A stretch of DNA of 19,387 bases from GWB1-39-12 sp964435575 (GTDB taxonomy: Bacteria; Patescibacteriota; Microgenomatia; UBA8517): positions 1-19,387 of the forward strand of contig CAYSZS010000021.1 of NCBI GenBank assembly GCA_964435575.1, given 5' to 3'. Below the pieces are notes generated by a model. The model searched no databases and was not told where the DNA came from. It saw only the letters and a program-made list of their open reading frames with translations. Position numbers and translations under genes: made by a program. Of this stretch, positions 1 through 6,288 are shown piece by piece. Each line of letters begins with the position of its first letter. Position 1 is the stretch's first letter.

Positions 1-12
1 CCGTTTTCCTGC

Positions 13-34
13 CCCCCAGTGCGGAGACTGGGGG
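13..34. repeat. Perfect 8-bp inverted repeat (hairpin)
   Basis: CCCCCAGT at 13-20 pairs perfectly with ACTGGGGG at 27-34 around a six-base loop. No T-run follows on either strand, so it does not look like a classical Rho-independent terminator. It is near the window edge and may belong to a gene outside. It is much more GC-rich than the sequence around it. Confidence 0.6.
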
Positions 35-60
35 AAATTGCTACGCTATTATACCCTAAA

Positions 61-139
61 AAATCTGTGTAAATCCGCTATTTATCCGCGTAAATCAAAG
101 CTCAGATTAACACCGATTTGTTGCGGATAACTACGGATA
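61..139. repeat. Degenerate ten-base repeats, 139-bp gene-free edge
   Basis: Units resembling AAATCYGYGT follow each other at 61-70, 71-80 and roughly 81-100. From about 105 to 139 units of the opposite sense appear (GATTAACACC, GATTTGTTGC, GGATAACTAC). The two halves therefore form a loose inverted arrangement. No open reading frame or RNA gene was seen in 1-139. The function is unknown. Confidence 0.45.
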
Positions 140-643
140 CTATTTACGGTCAATCTTACATTCCTTGAATGCCAAATCTATCGTTCCAAGAATTTCGCTA
201 ACTCTATCTTTTGCTTCGTCAAAAGAAATTGCATTTCTCTCATTTGGAAACCAGTGGAAAAGAAGATTTCTTCCCCTACTCCAAGTCTCCCACAATTTAT
301 CGGGAAAAGTTTTTCCTTGACAAAAGTCGACCAATTTATCGTAAACGCTCTCCTTTTTCCGAAAACGAGACTCAAGACTTGGATTTAATGCTTTCCCGAC
401 TCTGAATCTTCTTCCCAAAAAGTCCTCGTCTGTTATAAAACCCAAATCGTGGAATAAAGTCTTTAAGAATCCCTCATAGGCTTTGGCCGCGGGAAAAACA
501 ATAAAGGCATAATCATGAAATTTCTCATCCCAAGATCCAACCTTGTCGACAAGAAGCAAAGCTTGCTTGAGAAGCTCTTGCAAATCCTGATCAATATAAT
601 TCCACCAAACTCTTTTATCCAAAGAAGTATCCATAATCTTCAT
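140..643 (-). CDS. Putative HEPN-domain RNase, RnlA C-terminal-like
   Basis: This encodes 167 residues from the ATG at 643. A longer frame opens at 706, but the 643 start has TAAATT exactly 7 nt upstream and the longer frame would run over the divergent PBP promoter. Near the C-terminus is R125-N-L-L-F-H130, an R-x4-H motif of the HEPN ribonuclease type with Asn after Arg, in the context 'SRGRNLLFHW'. Upstream, 'YAFIVFPAAKAYEGFLK' resembles the HEPN (Dmd-binding) domain of RnlA/LsoA toxins as I recall that family. The N-terminal domains of full RnlA are absent, and no RnlB-like antitoxin is visible. The gene could be a solitary toxin-like RNase, a remnant, or a HEPN protein with another role. 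It is divergent to the PBP gene. The HEPN motif is seen directly; the family link is from memory and by eye. Confidence 0.6.
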   Translation of the reverse strand: MKIMDTSLDKRVWWNYIDQDLQELLKQALLLVDKVGSWDEKFHDYAFIVFPAAKAYEGFLKTLFHDLGFITDEDFLGRRFRVGKALNPSLESRFRKKESVYDKLVDFCQGKTFPDKLWETWSRGRNLLFHWFPNERNAISFDEAKDRVSEILGTIDLAFKECKIDRK

Positions 644-650
644 ACTACCA

Positions 651-678
651 AATTTAGTCGTACTTTTGTATCCTCCAA
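651..678 (-). promoter_or_regulatory. Promoter of the HEPN gene (leaderless type)
   Basis: Minus strand: -10-like TAAATT (651-656) sits 7 nt before the ATG at 643. A weak -35-like TTGGAG (673-678) lies 16 bp upstream. Transcription would start at or next to the start codon. Confidence 0.45.
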
Positions 679-680
679 GG

Positions 681-686
681 TATAAT
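681..686 (+). promoter_or_regulatory. Consensus -10 box of PBP1A gene (leaderless type)
   Basis: A perfect TATAAT ends 7 nt before the ATG at 694, and no Shine-Dalgarno sequence fits between them. No convincing -35 box is visible. It lies back to back with the promoter of the HEPN gene. Confidence 0.5.
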
Positions 687-693
687 TGAGAAC

Positions 694-3063
694 ATGGCAA
701 AGACAAAAACTAAAAAACTGAAGAACTTAAAAACTAGAGGTCAAAAGGATAAAGAAATCGAAAAGTTGTTGCACAAAAGCCAATCTGCGACGCGTCAAAC
801 GCGCCAGCCAAGTCAGACTTGGCGTAAATCAGCTAAAAAATCCGCGAAACGAGTTGATAAGTTAAGAAATATCTTCAGAAATGTAAGACTCTGGAAAAAA
901 GTAATCTTCTTAGGTACTTTATCCGCAATCTCTTTGTGGCTTTTTTGGAGAATACCGCTACCAACAAAACTAAGTAAGGAGGAAGTCCCTGTCTCCACAA
1001 AACTCTTTGACAGGAACGGAAAGCTAATCTACGAAATTTATGCCGATAAAAAATCTACACCCGTTAAATTGGACGAATTACCGGATTACGTTAGGGAGTC
1101 AACAATTGCGATTGAGGATAAGGACTTTTATAAACATTATGGCATATCTTTCACTGGAGTTATGAGAGCGGCCTATAAAACTTTAATCAAACAAAAACTC
1201 CAAGGAGGATCGACTCTTACTCAACAGCTTATCAAAAACGCACTTTTAACTCCCGAGCGGACCTTAAAAAGAAAAATTAGGGAGTTTGCCTTAACGCTTG
1301 TTGTCGAAACAATTTATTCCAAAGACCAAATACTGGAAATGTATCTCAACCAAATCCCCTATGGAGGTACTTCTTACGGGATTGGAGCAGCATCTGAAAC
1401 TTACTTTGGCAAAAATGCCAAAGATTTAACACTAGCTGAAGCAGCTCTTTTGGCCGGACTTCCGGCCGCGCCTTCTTACTACTCCCCATTCGGCGCACGC
1501 CCCGAATTTTCAAAAGGAAGACAGGAGACGGTTCTTAAACGAATGGTCGAAGACGGATATATAACTCAAGAAGAAGCCGATAAAGCTAAAGATGAAGAAC
1601 TTAAATATGCCGAGCCGGAGGATTTGCGGGCACCTCATTTCGCCCTTTGGGTAAAAAATCTCCTAGCCGAAAAATACGGGGAAAGTGTTGTTGAAAAAGG
1701 GGGTTTAAGAGTAATAACAAGTCTTGACCTTGAACTTCAGGAATTTGCAGAGGTCGCCGTAGCAACCGAGGTTGCAAAATTGAAAAAACAAAACGTCGGA
1801 AACGGAGCAGCTCTTGTTACACGTCCTAAAACGGGTGAAATATTGAGCATGGTTGGCTCCAAAAACTACTTTGCAGAAGATGAAGACGGAAAAGTAAATA
1901 TCATTTTTGCCAAGCGTCAACCGGGTTCGTCCATAAAACCCCTTAACTACGCTCTTGCAATAAAAGATAAAAAGATAACTCTCTCAACTCCCTTGGCCGA
2001 CGTCCCGACATGTTTTAGTGTTTTTGGCCAAAAAGCCTACTGTCCTGTTAATTACGACGGTACATTTCATGGAGCGCAACAGGCTCGTTTTGCCCTTGGA
2101 AACTCCTTTAATATTCCGGCTGTCAGAGTTCTGGCTTTAAATGGTGTTGAGAACTTTATCGATTTTGCAACTGAAATGGGAATAACGACCCTTACCGATC
2201 CCAAAAATTACGGTCTTTCTTTGACTCTGGGGGGAGGTGAAGTAATGCCCTTTGACATGGCAACCGCCTTTGGGGTTTTTGCCAATCAAGGCATAAAACA
2301 GCCGTTAATTGCAATCCTGAAAGTGACCGATTGGAAAGGAAAAGTGCTCGAAGAAGTTAATATTAGAGACGTTGAACTAGCTGGCGACCGAGTTCTCACC
2401 CCCGACGTAACTTTTCTTATTTCTCATATACTTCACGATAATAATGCCAGAAGTGCGGCTTTTGGAGAAAGCTCATTTCTTAACGTAAGAGGCCATCCCG
2501 AAGTCTCCGTAAAAACCGGTACCACAAATGACAGGCGTGATAACTGGACAATCGGTTATACAAGTCTGGCTTTGGTCGTAAGTTGGGTAGGAAACAATGA
2601 CAATTCGGAAATGAGCGGAGCGGTTTCTGGAGTTTCAGGCGCATCCCCTATTTGGAACGTGGTTATGCGCGAAGTTCTAGGCAAAGCAGAAGACGGTATC
2701 TATGACGAAAGTGAGAAAGATCACTCTTGGCCCAAACAACCACAAGAGGTGGTGGGTGCAAATGTCTGCGCAACCACGGGTAATCTACCTGATAATCCTG
2801 ATTCTCCGGGATGTCCAACCAGATTTGAATATTTCCTCAAAGACAAAGTTGGGGCAGGAATTGAAACGGGACAAAAAGATGTACAGATCGATAAGACCAA
2901 CGGCGCCTTAGCTTATCCGGAACTCCCACCGGAATTTGTCGAAACCCAAAACCGACCATTCTTATTAGATCCTTTGGGAACACTCGTCTGCCTAGACTGC
3001 CCGATCGCAAGTGCGTCTGCTAAAATAAGCTACCCATTAATTATCAATAAATCTTCCAACTAG
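694..3063 (+). CDS. Class A penicillin-binding protein (PBP1A-like)
   Basis: A bifunctional peptidoglycan synthase of 789 residues that polymerises glycan strands from lipid II and cross-links stem peptides on the outer face of the membrane. A basic cytoplasmic tail (1-65) precedes one membrane segment (about 66-86). The GT51 glycosyltransferase domain has 'EDKDFYKHYG' with catalytic E141, 'GGSTLTQQ' at 171-178 and 'EMYLNQIPYGG' around 215-225. The transpeptidase domain has SxxK (S412-K415), SxN (S471-N473) and KTG (607-609) followed by T, so all catalytic motifs are intact. The extracellular C-terminus holds a few cysteines (about 692, 707, 766 and 769). Length is normal for the family. The tail around residues 34-45 is encoded by two small palindromes (791-803 and 807-823). 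A paralogue lies at 8761-11547. The start is supported by TATAAT 7 nt upstream. The class is certain; the exact cellular role is not. Confidence 0.96.
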   Translation: MAKTKTKKLKNLKTRGQKDKEIEKLLHKSQSATRQTRQPSQTWRKSAKKSAKRVDKLRNIFRNVRLWKKVIFLGTLSAISLWLFWRIPLPTKLSKEEVPVSTKLFDRNGKLIYEIYADKKSTPVKLDELPDYVRESTIAIEDKDFYKHYGISFTGVMRAAYKTLIKQKLQGGSTLTQQLIKNALLTPERTLKRKIREFALTLVVETIYSKDQILEMYLNQIPYGGTSYGIGAASETYFGKNAKDLTLAEAALLAGLPAAPSYYSPFGARPEFSKGRQETVLKRMVEDGYITQEEADKAKDEELKYAEPEDLRAPHFALWVKNLLAEKYGESVVEKGGLRVITSLDLELQEFAEVAVATEVAKLKKQNVGNGAALVTRPKTGEILSMVGSKNYFAEDEDGKVNIIFAKRQPGSSIKPLNYALAIKDKKITLSTPLADVPTCFSVFGQKAYCPVNYDGTFHGAQQARFALGNSFNIPAVRVLALNGVENFIDFATEMGITTLTDPKNYGLSLTLGGGEVMPFDMATAFGVFANQGIKQPLIAILKVTDWKGKVLEEVNIRDVELAGDRVLTPDVTFLISHILHDNNARSAAFGESSFLNVRGHPEVSVKTGTTNDRRDNWTIGYTSLALVVSWVGNNDNSEMSGAVSGVSGASPIWNVVMREVLGKAEDGIYDESEKDHSWPKQPQEVVGANVCATTGNLPDNPDSPGCPTRFEYFLKDKVGAGIETGQKDVQIDKTNGALAYPELPPEFVETQNRPFLLDPLGTLVCLDCPIASASAKISYPLIINKSSN
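791..823. repeat. Two adjacent palindromes inside the PBP coding region
   Basis: CGCGT-caa-ACGCG (791-803) and GCCAAGT-cag-ACTTGGC (807-823) follow each other within the disordered cytoplasmic tail of the first PBP. The segment is GC-rich compared with its flanks. It is in frame and does not touch a conserved domain, as expected of a small tolerated palindromic insertion. Confidence 0.6.
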
Positions 3064-3083
3064 ATATTACTTCCCAACTACTA

Positions 3084-3183
3084 NNNNNNNNNNNNNNNNN
3101 NNNNNNNNNNNNNNNNNNNNNNNNNNNNNNNNNNNNNNNNNNNNNNNNNNNNNNNNNNNNNNNNNNNNNNNNNNNNNNNNNNN
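3084..3183. other. Assembly gap (100 N)
   Basis: Exactly 100 N, a conventional spacer for a scaffold gap of unknown length. The right edge begins inside the 3' end of a PsbP-like gene, so at least part of one gene is missing here. From 3064 to 3083 there is only a short AT-rich spacer after the PBP stop. Confidence 0.98.
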
Positions 3184-3216
3184 CAAATCCTCTCCACTTT
3201 CCAGTTTACGGAGTAA
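3184..3216 (+). CDS. 3' end of a PsbP-like surface protein, 5' end in gap
   Basis: Read from the first base after the gap, the sequence gives 'QILSTFQFTE' and a TAA stop at 3214. This is the conserved end of the PsbP-like domains nearby ('DQILSTFKF' near 6895, 'DQILSTFRF' near 8515). The DNA itself matches those copies (CAAATCCTCTCCAC). It is therefore either the end of a full gene hidden in the gap or a remnant of one. Only ten codons are visible, so nothing can be said of the rest. Confidence 0.6.
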   Translation, partial: QILSTFQFTE

Positions 3217-3290
3217 CCTGGTCCTTTCGAAGCTCTCGCCTTGCCGAAGCTACGGGCGAAGCGCAGGTCAGCGAAGGAGGATAAATTTTT
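3217..3290. repeat. REP-like repeat, copy 1, after PsbP tail
   Basis: GC-rich sequence with hairpin potential (for example CCG-aagcta-CGG near 3233-3255). It ends in CGAAGGAGGATAAATT at 3272-3287, which recurs without change at 5635-5650. It lies between the PsbP tail at 3184-3216 and the stop of the convergent HicA gene, so it could also act as a shared 3' end structure. Confidence 0.5.
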
Positions 3291-3297
3291 AGATTGA

Positions 3298-3525
3298 CTA
3301 TTTAGCTAATTTCTTAAATTCTTCTACTGAAATATTCGCGTCGCGGATGAGTTTCCTTAGTAAACCCCTTCCTAGTACTTTATGGTTTGGAATTGATAGT
3401 GGCTTTCTGAAAGAGTTTGGGTGCCTGAATCTTATGTGACTTCCCCGTTGACGAGTCTGTAAATAGCCCAGTTTTTTAAAAGCACGAATAGCTTTATTAA
3501 CTGAAACAACGGGTAATTTAGACAT
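3298..3525 (-). CDS. hicA: HicA-family mRNA interferase toxin
   Basis: A 75-residue protein of the HicA (YcfA) family, which cleaves mRNA through a small double-stranded-RNA-binding-like fold. The hallmark segment 'RQRGSHIRFRHP' carries the expected catalytic histidine, H30. It is followed by 'LSIPNHKVLGRGLLRKLI', which is typical for the family. Length is normal and the gene appears intact. The start lies 8 nt inside the end of the upstream hicB, so the two are probably translationally coupled. The antitoxin-first order is the reverse of the E. coli operon but common elsewhere. The pair sits on the minus strand within a plus-strand array of surface-protein genes, which fits a mobile or selfish cassette. 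Confidence 0.9.
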   Translation of the reverse strand: MSKLPVVSVNKAIRAFKKLGYLQTRQRGSHIRFRHPNSFRKPLSIPNHKVLGRGLLRKLIRDANISVEEFKKLAK

Positions 3526-3778
3526 TGAGAGTCATTTTTACCGAATGGAAACCAATAGACTCCGATTGGTAATCTCTCAAAACTTCTTTATTCTCCTTTT
3601 CCTCAAGAACTAATTCAATTACCTCCTCAATGTTTTTTAATGCTTCATCTAAAGTCTTTCCCTGTGTGTAACAGCCACTAAAAATTGGACACTCAACAAC
3701 ATAAAAACCATCTTCATCTTTTTCTACAAAGATAGGGAGGTTATAAAGTTTACTTTTTGCTCGAACTTTCTTCGCCAT
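3518..3778 (-). CDS. hicB: HicB-family antitoxin
   Basis: An 86-residue antitoxin from the ATG at 3778. A longer frame opens at 3856, but its first 26 codons look non-coding and run over the divergent promoter. The core 'FVEKDEDGFYVVECP', then 'GCYTQGKTLDEALKNI' and 'EEVIELVLEE', is the partial RNase H-like HicB fold that binds and blocks HicA. The C-terminus ends in a short strand-like segment ('GFHSVKMTL') without a ribbon-helix-helix or HTH domain. DNA-binding autoregulation is therefore not obvious from this protein alone. It overlaps hicA by 8 nt. A weak -10-like TATTCA lies 7 nt before the start. Confidence 0.85.
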   Translation of the reverse strand: MAKKVRAKSKLYNLPIFVEKDEDGFYVVECPIFSGCYTQGKTLDEALKNIEEVIELVLEEKENKEVLRDYQSESIGFHSVKMTLNV

Positions 3779-3840
3779 ATTAAATTGAATATTACCAGAA
3801 AGGCGTAGAAAAATAAACCACCTGGATGTAAGATGAATTA

Positions 3841-4414
3841 GTGAATAAAAATTCAAAAAGGTTTATCACGTTAAGTTTACATGAATGTGGTTTCGCCCAT
3901 CTTTTTCTTCTTGTTGTAATTGTTGTTATTGGAATCGTCGGACTTCTTTACTACTCATGGCAGAAGGGGATGATGAAAACCGCTCCCACCTTAGATTTAT
4001 TCCCCACTCCAACCCCAGACACATACATATCGGGTAATTGGAAGGCTTACGAAAACGATTATTGGGGATTCAAGTTAAAATATCCAATAGACAGTTTTGT
4101 GGCTTGTGGTAATATCTCTGAAAAAGAAGGTCTACGTCTTTGGAAAACACCGTTCGAATGTCCAGAAGGTCATGATATCCTATCCAGTATTAGTGTAATA
4201 GGCTACAAACCAGGCGATTTCAATCCGAAACATACCATTATTTTATCTCAAAAAATCCAAGTGGCTGGAGTCGAGAATAATCTTTATAAATACGAATATG
4301 ATGAAAGTGATGGTCCCTTATACGTGCTAAAGGAATCAACTGTTTTTGTAATAAGTTTAAACGATAGAACTCTAGAAATTGCTTATCACGGAATCAACGA
4401 AAAAGATAAAGAGA
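3841..4414 (+). CDS. Anchored PsbP-like surface protein, 3' part in gap
   Basis: The 5' part of a membrane-anchored protein, 191 codons before the assembly gap. The start is GTG at 3841, with TAAGAT 6 nt upstream and a stop just before. An N-terminal anchor (residues 18-39, beginning 'GFAHLF') is followed by a Pro/Thr linker ('PTPTPD' near 55-60). A PsbP-like region follows, opening with 'NWKAYENDYWGFKLKYP' (66-82). The expected 'DQILSTFxF' end would lie in the gap. The DNA for the anchor (3889-3969) matches that of the next gene (4766-4846) with about 9 differences in 81 bases, so the two are recent duplicates. The protein probably faces outward; substrate and role are unknown. It diverges from hicB. 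Confidence 0.7.
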
Positions 4415-4514
4415 NNNNNNNNNNNNNNNNNNNNNNNNNNNNNNNNNNNNNNNNNNNNNNNNNNNNNNNNNNNNNNNNNNNNNNNNNNNNNNNNNNNNNN
4501 NNNNNNNNNNNNNN
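4415..4514. other. Assembly gap (100 N)
   Basis: Exactly 100 N inside a coding region. The frames on the two sides do not join with 100 bases. If one gene spans the gap, its true length must leave remainder 2 when divided by 3. Repeated paralogues nearby are a plausible cause of the break. Confidence 0.98.
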
Positions 4515-4721
4515 GGAACCGAGCTTTATGGATGGGGGCCAACTGTAATCCGTATGGATACAACTATAGGTTGGGGTGTACCTGCAACAACAAGGTATTT
4601 CTATGTCGTTAAAGGAAACGATCGTTATGGACCGAATTTTGTTGTACCTGATGGAAGCGGACGAAGTTATGATGGAAGTAAGTACGGCAAATATACCCTG
4701 ATTATCACACAAAGAAAATGA
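4515..4721 (+). CDS. 3' part of a surface protein, 5' part in gap
   Basis: Right after the gap an open frame begins 'GTELYGWGPTVIRMDTT', contains 'RYFYVVKGNDRYGPNF', ends 'GKYTLIITQRK' and stops with TGA at 4719. It covers 68 codons. It is likely the C-terminus of the gene that begins at 3841, since it is on the same strand with nothing else between. A different gene starting in the gap cannot be excluded. The segment is rich in Gly, Tyr and Thr, looks extracellular, and matches no domain I recognise. Its stop overlaps the next start (ATGA at 4718-4721), so the next gene is probably translated by coupling. Confidence 0.55.
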   Translation, partial: GTELYGWGPTVIRMDTTIGWGVPATTRYFYVVKGNDRYGPNFVVPDGSGRSYDGSKYGKYTLIITQRK

Positions 4722-5494
4722 TTTACAAAAATTCCAAAGGCATTGCCAGATACAATTCTATATCTGGCTTCGCCCATCTTTTTCTTATTGTTGTAATTGT
4801 GGTTATTGGCATTAGCGGACTCCTTTACTACTCCTGGCAGAAGGGGTTGACAAAAACTTCACCTAACCAAGAGGTTTTACCGATTCCAACATCAAATATA
4901 AATGAATCTGCTACTTGGAAAGCCTACGATGGTAAATACTTCTCATTCAATTATCCTCCAAATTGGATTATCTTAACGAAAAGAGAAAAATGTAATTATT
5001 TGGAAGAGGTTATAATGGAAGGTGCTCAAGAAATTTATAAATTTAAAGTCGAAGTTGTAGGCTTTAACTATGTTACTAATGAATCTTTCCCTCCTCAAAA
5101 TTGGACAGAAACTTCAGTCAATGTAGTAAATAGGATAGGTGTACACTACGAATTTATAAATGTAGGAGGTGGGTCATTTATAACCATCGCATTAATGGAT
5201 GATAATCCTGTTAACTATATAATCTCCGTGGACATTATAGATAGAGAAAACGCAAAGTCTTTAGTTGAAAAAGTTCTCACAACATTTACTTTTAAAGATG
5301 AGGTTGTTTACGAGGAAGACAAAGAATTAATACTCATAGATAAATGGATCAAAGAAAATAATCTGAATTCTGTTGGAGACCCTAAAAATACCTTATATGC
5401 AGGAGGTGCTCTTTACAATGAGCTTACGGGGGAAACCATGTGTCGTTACGAATATATAGTTCAAAGAAATCCTGATAAGCCGTGGACTCTATAA
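4718..5494 (+). CDS. Anchored PsbP-like protein with extra C-terminal domain
   Basis: A 258-residue protein starting at an ATG that overlaps the preceding stop by four bases. The N-terminus 'GFAHLF' (17-22) opens a membrane anchor to about residue 39. A short linker (44-62) and a PsbP-like domain (about 66-193) follow. The domain begins 'TWKAYDGKYFSFNYPPNW' and ends 'LVEKVLTTFTFKD', a divergent form of the 'DQILSTFxF' end. A separate C-terminal module (about 203-258) runs 'LIDKWIKENNLNSVGDP...YAGGALYNELTGET...NPDKPW'. I recall this module recurring in CPR proteins but know no function for it. The protein is probably outward-facing. It appears complete. A remnant of another family tail follows in a different frame. 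Confidence 0.75.
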   Translation: MIYKNSKGIARYNSISGFAHLFLIVVIVVIGISGLLYYSWQKGLTKTSPNQEVLPIPTSNINESATWKAYDGKYFSFNYPPNWIILTKREKCNYLEEVIMEGAQEIYKFKVEVVGFNYVTNESFPPQNWTETSVNVVNRIGVHYEFINVGGGSFITIALMDDNPVNYIISVDIIDRENAKSLVEKVLTTFTFKDEVVYEEDKELILIDKWIKENNLNSVGDPKNTLYAGGALYNELTGETMCRYEYIVQRNPDKPWTL

Positions 5495-5553
5495 ACGAAT
5501 ATTTTAATGCTGACCAAATCCTCTCCACCTTTCGATTTAACTCGGGGCCCTAG
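5495..5553 (+). pseudogene. Remnant 3' tail of a PsbP-like gene
   Basis: Just after the preceding stop, a frame shifted by one base reads 'NEYFNADQILSTFRFNSGP' and stops at 5551. A stop at 5476 closes this frame upstream. It has no start, and the gene before it already has its own tail, so this is a leftover gene end from duplication or recombination. DNA from 5512 (GACCAAATCCTCTCCAC) matches the live copies. Confidence 0.6.
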
Positions 5554-5650
5554 CTTTTCAATTCATAGAATGACTGACCCTCCATAGCTTTAGCGACGTG
5601 GAGCAGTTCGCAAACTGATCCCTCCAAGTCTTGACGAAGGAGGATAAATT
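5554..5650. repeat. REP-like repeat, copy 2, after PsbP tail
   Basis: Two imperfect hairpins follow each other: CTCCA...TGGAG (about 5574-5602) and CCTCC...GGAGG (about 5621-5643). The element ends in CGAAGGAGGATAAATT (5635-5650), identical to 3272-3287. As in copy 1, it lies between a 'DQILSTFxF' gene tail and the stop of a minus-strand two-gene cassette. Confidence 0.5.
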
Positions 5651-5656
5651 CCTTGG

Positions 5657-5923
5657 CTAAGAAGGTTTTAGAAGAAGACCGATTGTCAGAATCTCGTCCG
5701 CTAAATTGTGTGAAGACGCTTTCTTTGTACTTTTAAGTTTTCTTTTTAAATCAACTATCCTTATCTTAAATAGATTAGCTTTGCGGTCGCCAAGTTTTTC
5801 TAAAATTTTCAAAGCATGATCGATAAACAAAATATGTGTGCTACCTTTTGGATTTTTAATATAAGATACCGCTGCCCGCTGCAAATCCTGATAACAATTA
5901 AGAAAATTTTCTTTGTTTGACAT
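5657..5923 (-). CDS. Small unknown protein paired with DUF5674 gene
   Basis: An 88-residue protein I do not recognise. It appears mostly helical: 'NFLNCYQDLQRAAVSYI' (6-22), 'STHILFIDHALKILEKLG' (28-45) and a Lys-rich stretch (48-68), ending 'ADEILTIGLLLKPS'. There is no signal peptide or membrane segment, so it is presumably cytoplasmic. Its start lies 26 nt inside the end of the upstream DUF5674 gene, so the two are co-transcribed and probably coupled. The layout (two small overlapping genes, one strong promoter, opposite strand to the neighbours, repeat at the 3' side) resembles the HicBA cassette nearby. A toxin-antitoxin-like pair is possible but unproven. Confidence 0.65.
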   Translation of the reverse strand: MSNKENFLNCYQDLQRAAVSYIKNPKGSTHILFIDHALKILEKLGDRKANLFKIRIVDLKRKLKSTKKASSHNLADEILTIGLLLKPS

Positions 5924-6251
5924 GTTCTCTTAAAACTCTTCTGACGATCCTTAAAAATTCCTTTCTTTTTTCTGGATCAAGAATCTCTGTTGAATTGTTA
6001 CCGCGTCTCAAATTTATAATAGCATTTGTTTCAAAGTTACCTGTTTCTAAATTTACTCCTCCACCCCAAATATTTTCCTGTCTGGAACCCCTTTCCAAAA
6101 GTAATTTTTCTGCATCAGCGTGATACTCTCCACCTAAAACAACGGTCTCCTTCTTAAGATCTATAGTAATTTTAATGTAAATTTTGTAATCTTCCCTTGC
6201 TTTCTCAAAATCCTCCTTAGTTAATTTATCTTCCACAACAACAATCGCCAT
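5898..6251 (-). CDS. DUF5674 family protein
   Basis: A 117-residue protein that matches what I recall of DUF5674. The signature 'VVLGGEYHADAEKLLLERG' (37-55) is followed by 'SRQENIWGGGVNLETG' (56-71) and 'NAIINLRRGNNSTEILDP' (76-93). The C-terminus is a basic helix ('RKEFLRIVRRVLREHVKQRK'). It has no membrane segment, so it is presumably cytoplasmic. The biochemical function of the family is unknown to me. A perfect TATAAT ends 6 nt before the ATG. It overlaps the downstream 88-residue gene by 26 nt and diverges from the PsbP/I9-like gene with interleaved promoters. The family call is by eye. Confidence 0.75.
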   Translation of the reverse strand: MAIVVVEDKLTKEDFEKAREDYKIYIKITIDLKKETVVLGGEYHADAEKLLLERGSRQENIWGGGVNLETGNFETNAIINLRRGNNSTEILDPEKRKEFLRIVRRVLREHVKQRKFS

Positions 6252-6257
6252 AATGCG

Positions 6258-6263
6258 ATTATA
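6258..6263 (-). promoter_or_regulatory. Consensus -10 box of DUF5674 cassette
   Basis: TATAAT on the minus strand ends 6 nt before the ATG at 6251, leaving no room for a ribosome binding site. It lies between the two start codons of the divergent genes, 12 bp from the opposing -10 box at 6276-6281, so the two promoters probably compete. Confidence 0.5.
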
Positions 6264-6275
6264 TATTATCGATGC

Positions 6276-6281
6276 TACAAT
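6276..6281 (+). promoter_or_regulatory. -10 box that sets the GTG start at 6289
   Basis: TACAAT ends 7 nt before the GTG at 6289. This, and the similarity of 'NKSTKG' to the N-termini of sibling genes, favours the GTG over an in-frame ATG at 6253, which lies upstream of this box. Confidence 0.5.
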
Positions 6282-6288
6282 AACTTTA

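Noticed and set aside
13..34. Rho-independent terminator
   Set aside because: The stem is strong but neither side has a T-run, and no gene of fitting orientation ends right before it within the window.
644..706. Longer HEPN protein starting at 706
   Set aside because: It would overlap the first codons and promoter of the divergent PBP gene; the added residues look non-coding and the ATG at 643 has a well-placed -10 box.
4372..4712. Small reading frames running through the N gap
   Set aside because: They depend on translating unknown bases and overlap the better supported gene on the other frame or strand.
6253..6288. ATG start at 6253 for the PsbP/I9-like protein
   Set aside because: It overlaps both divergent promoters; the GTG at 6289 has TACAAT 7 nt upstream and gives an N-terminus like those of its siblings.
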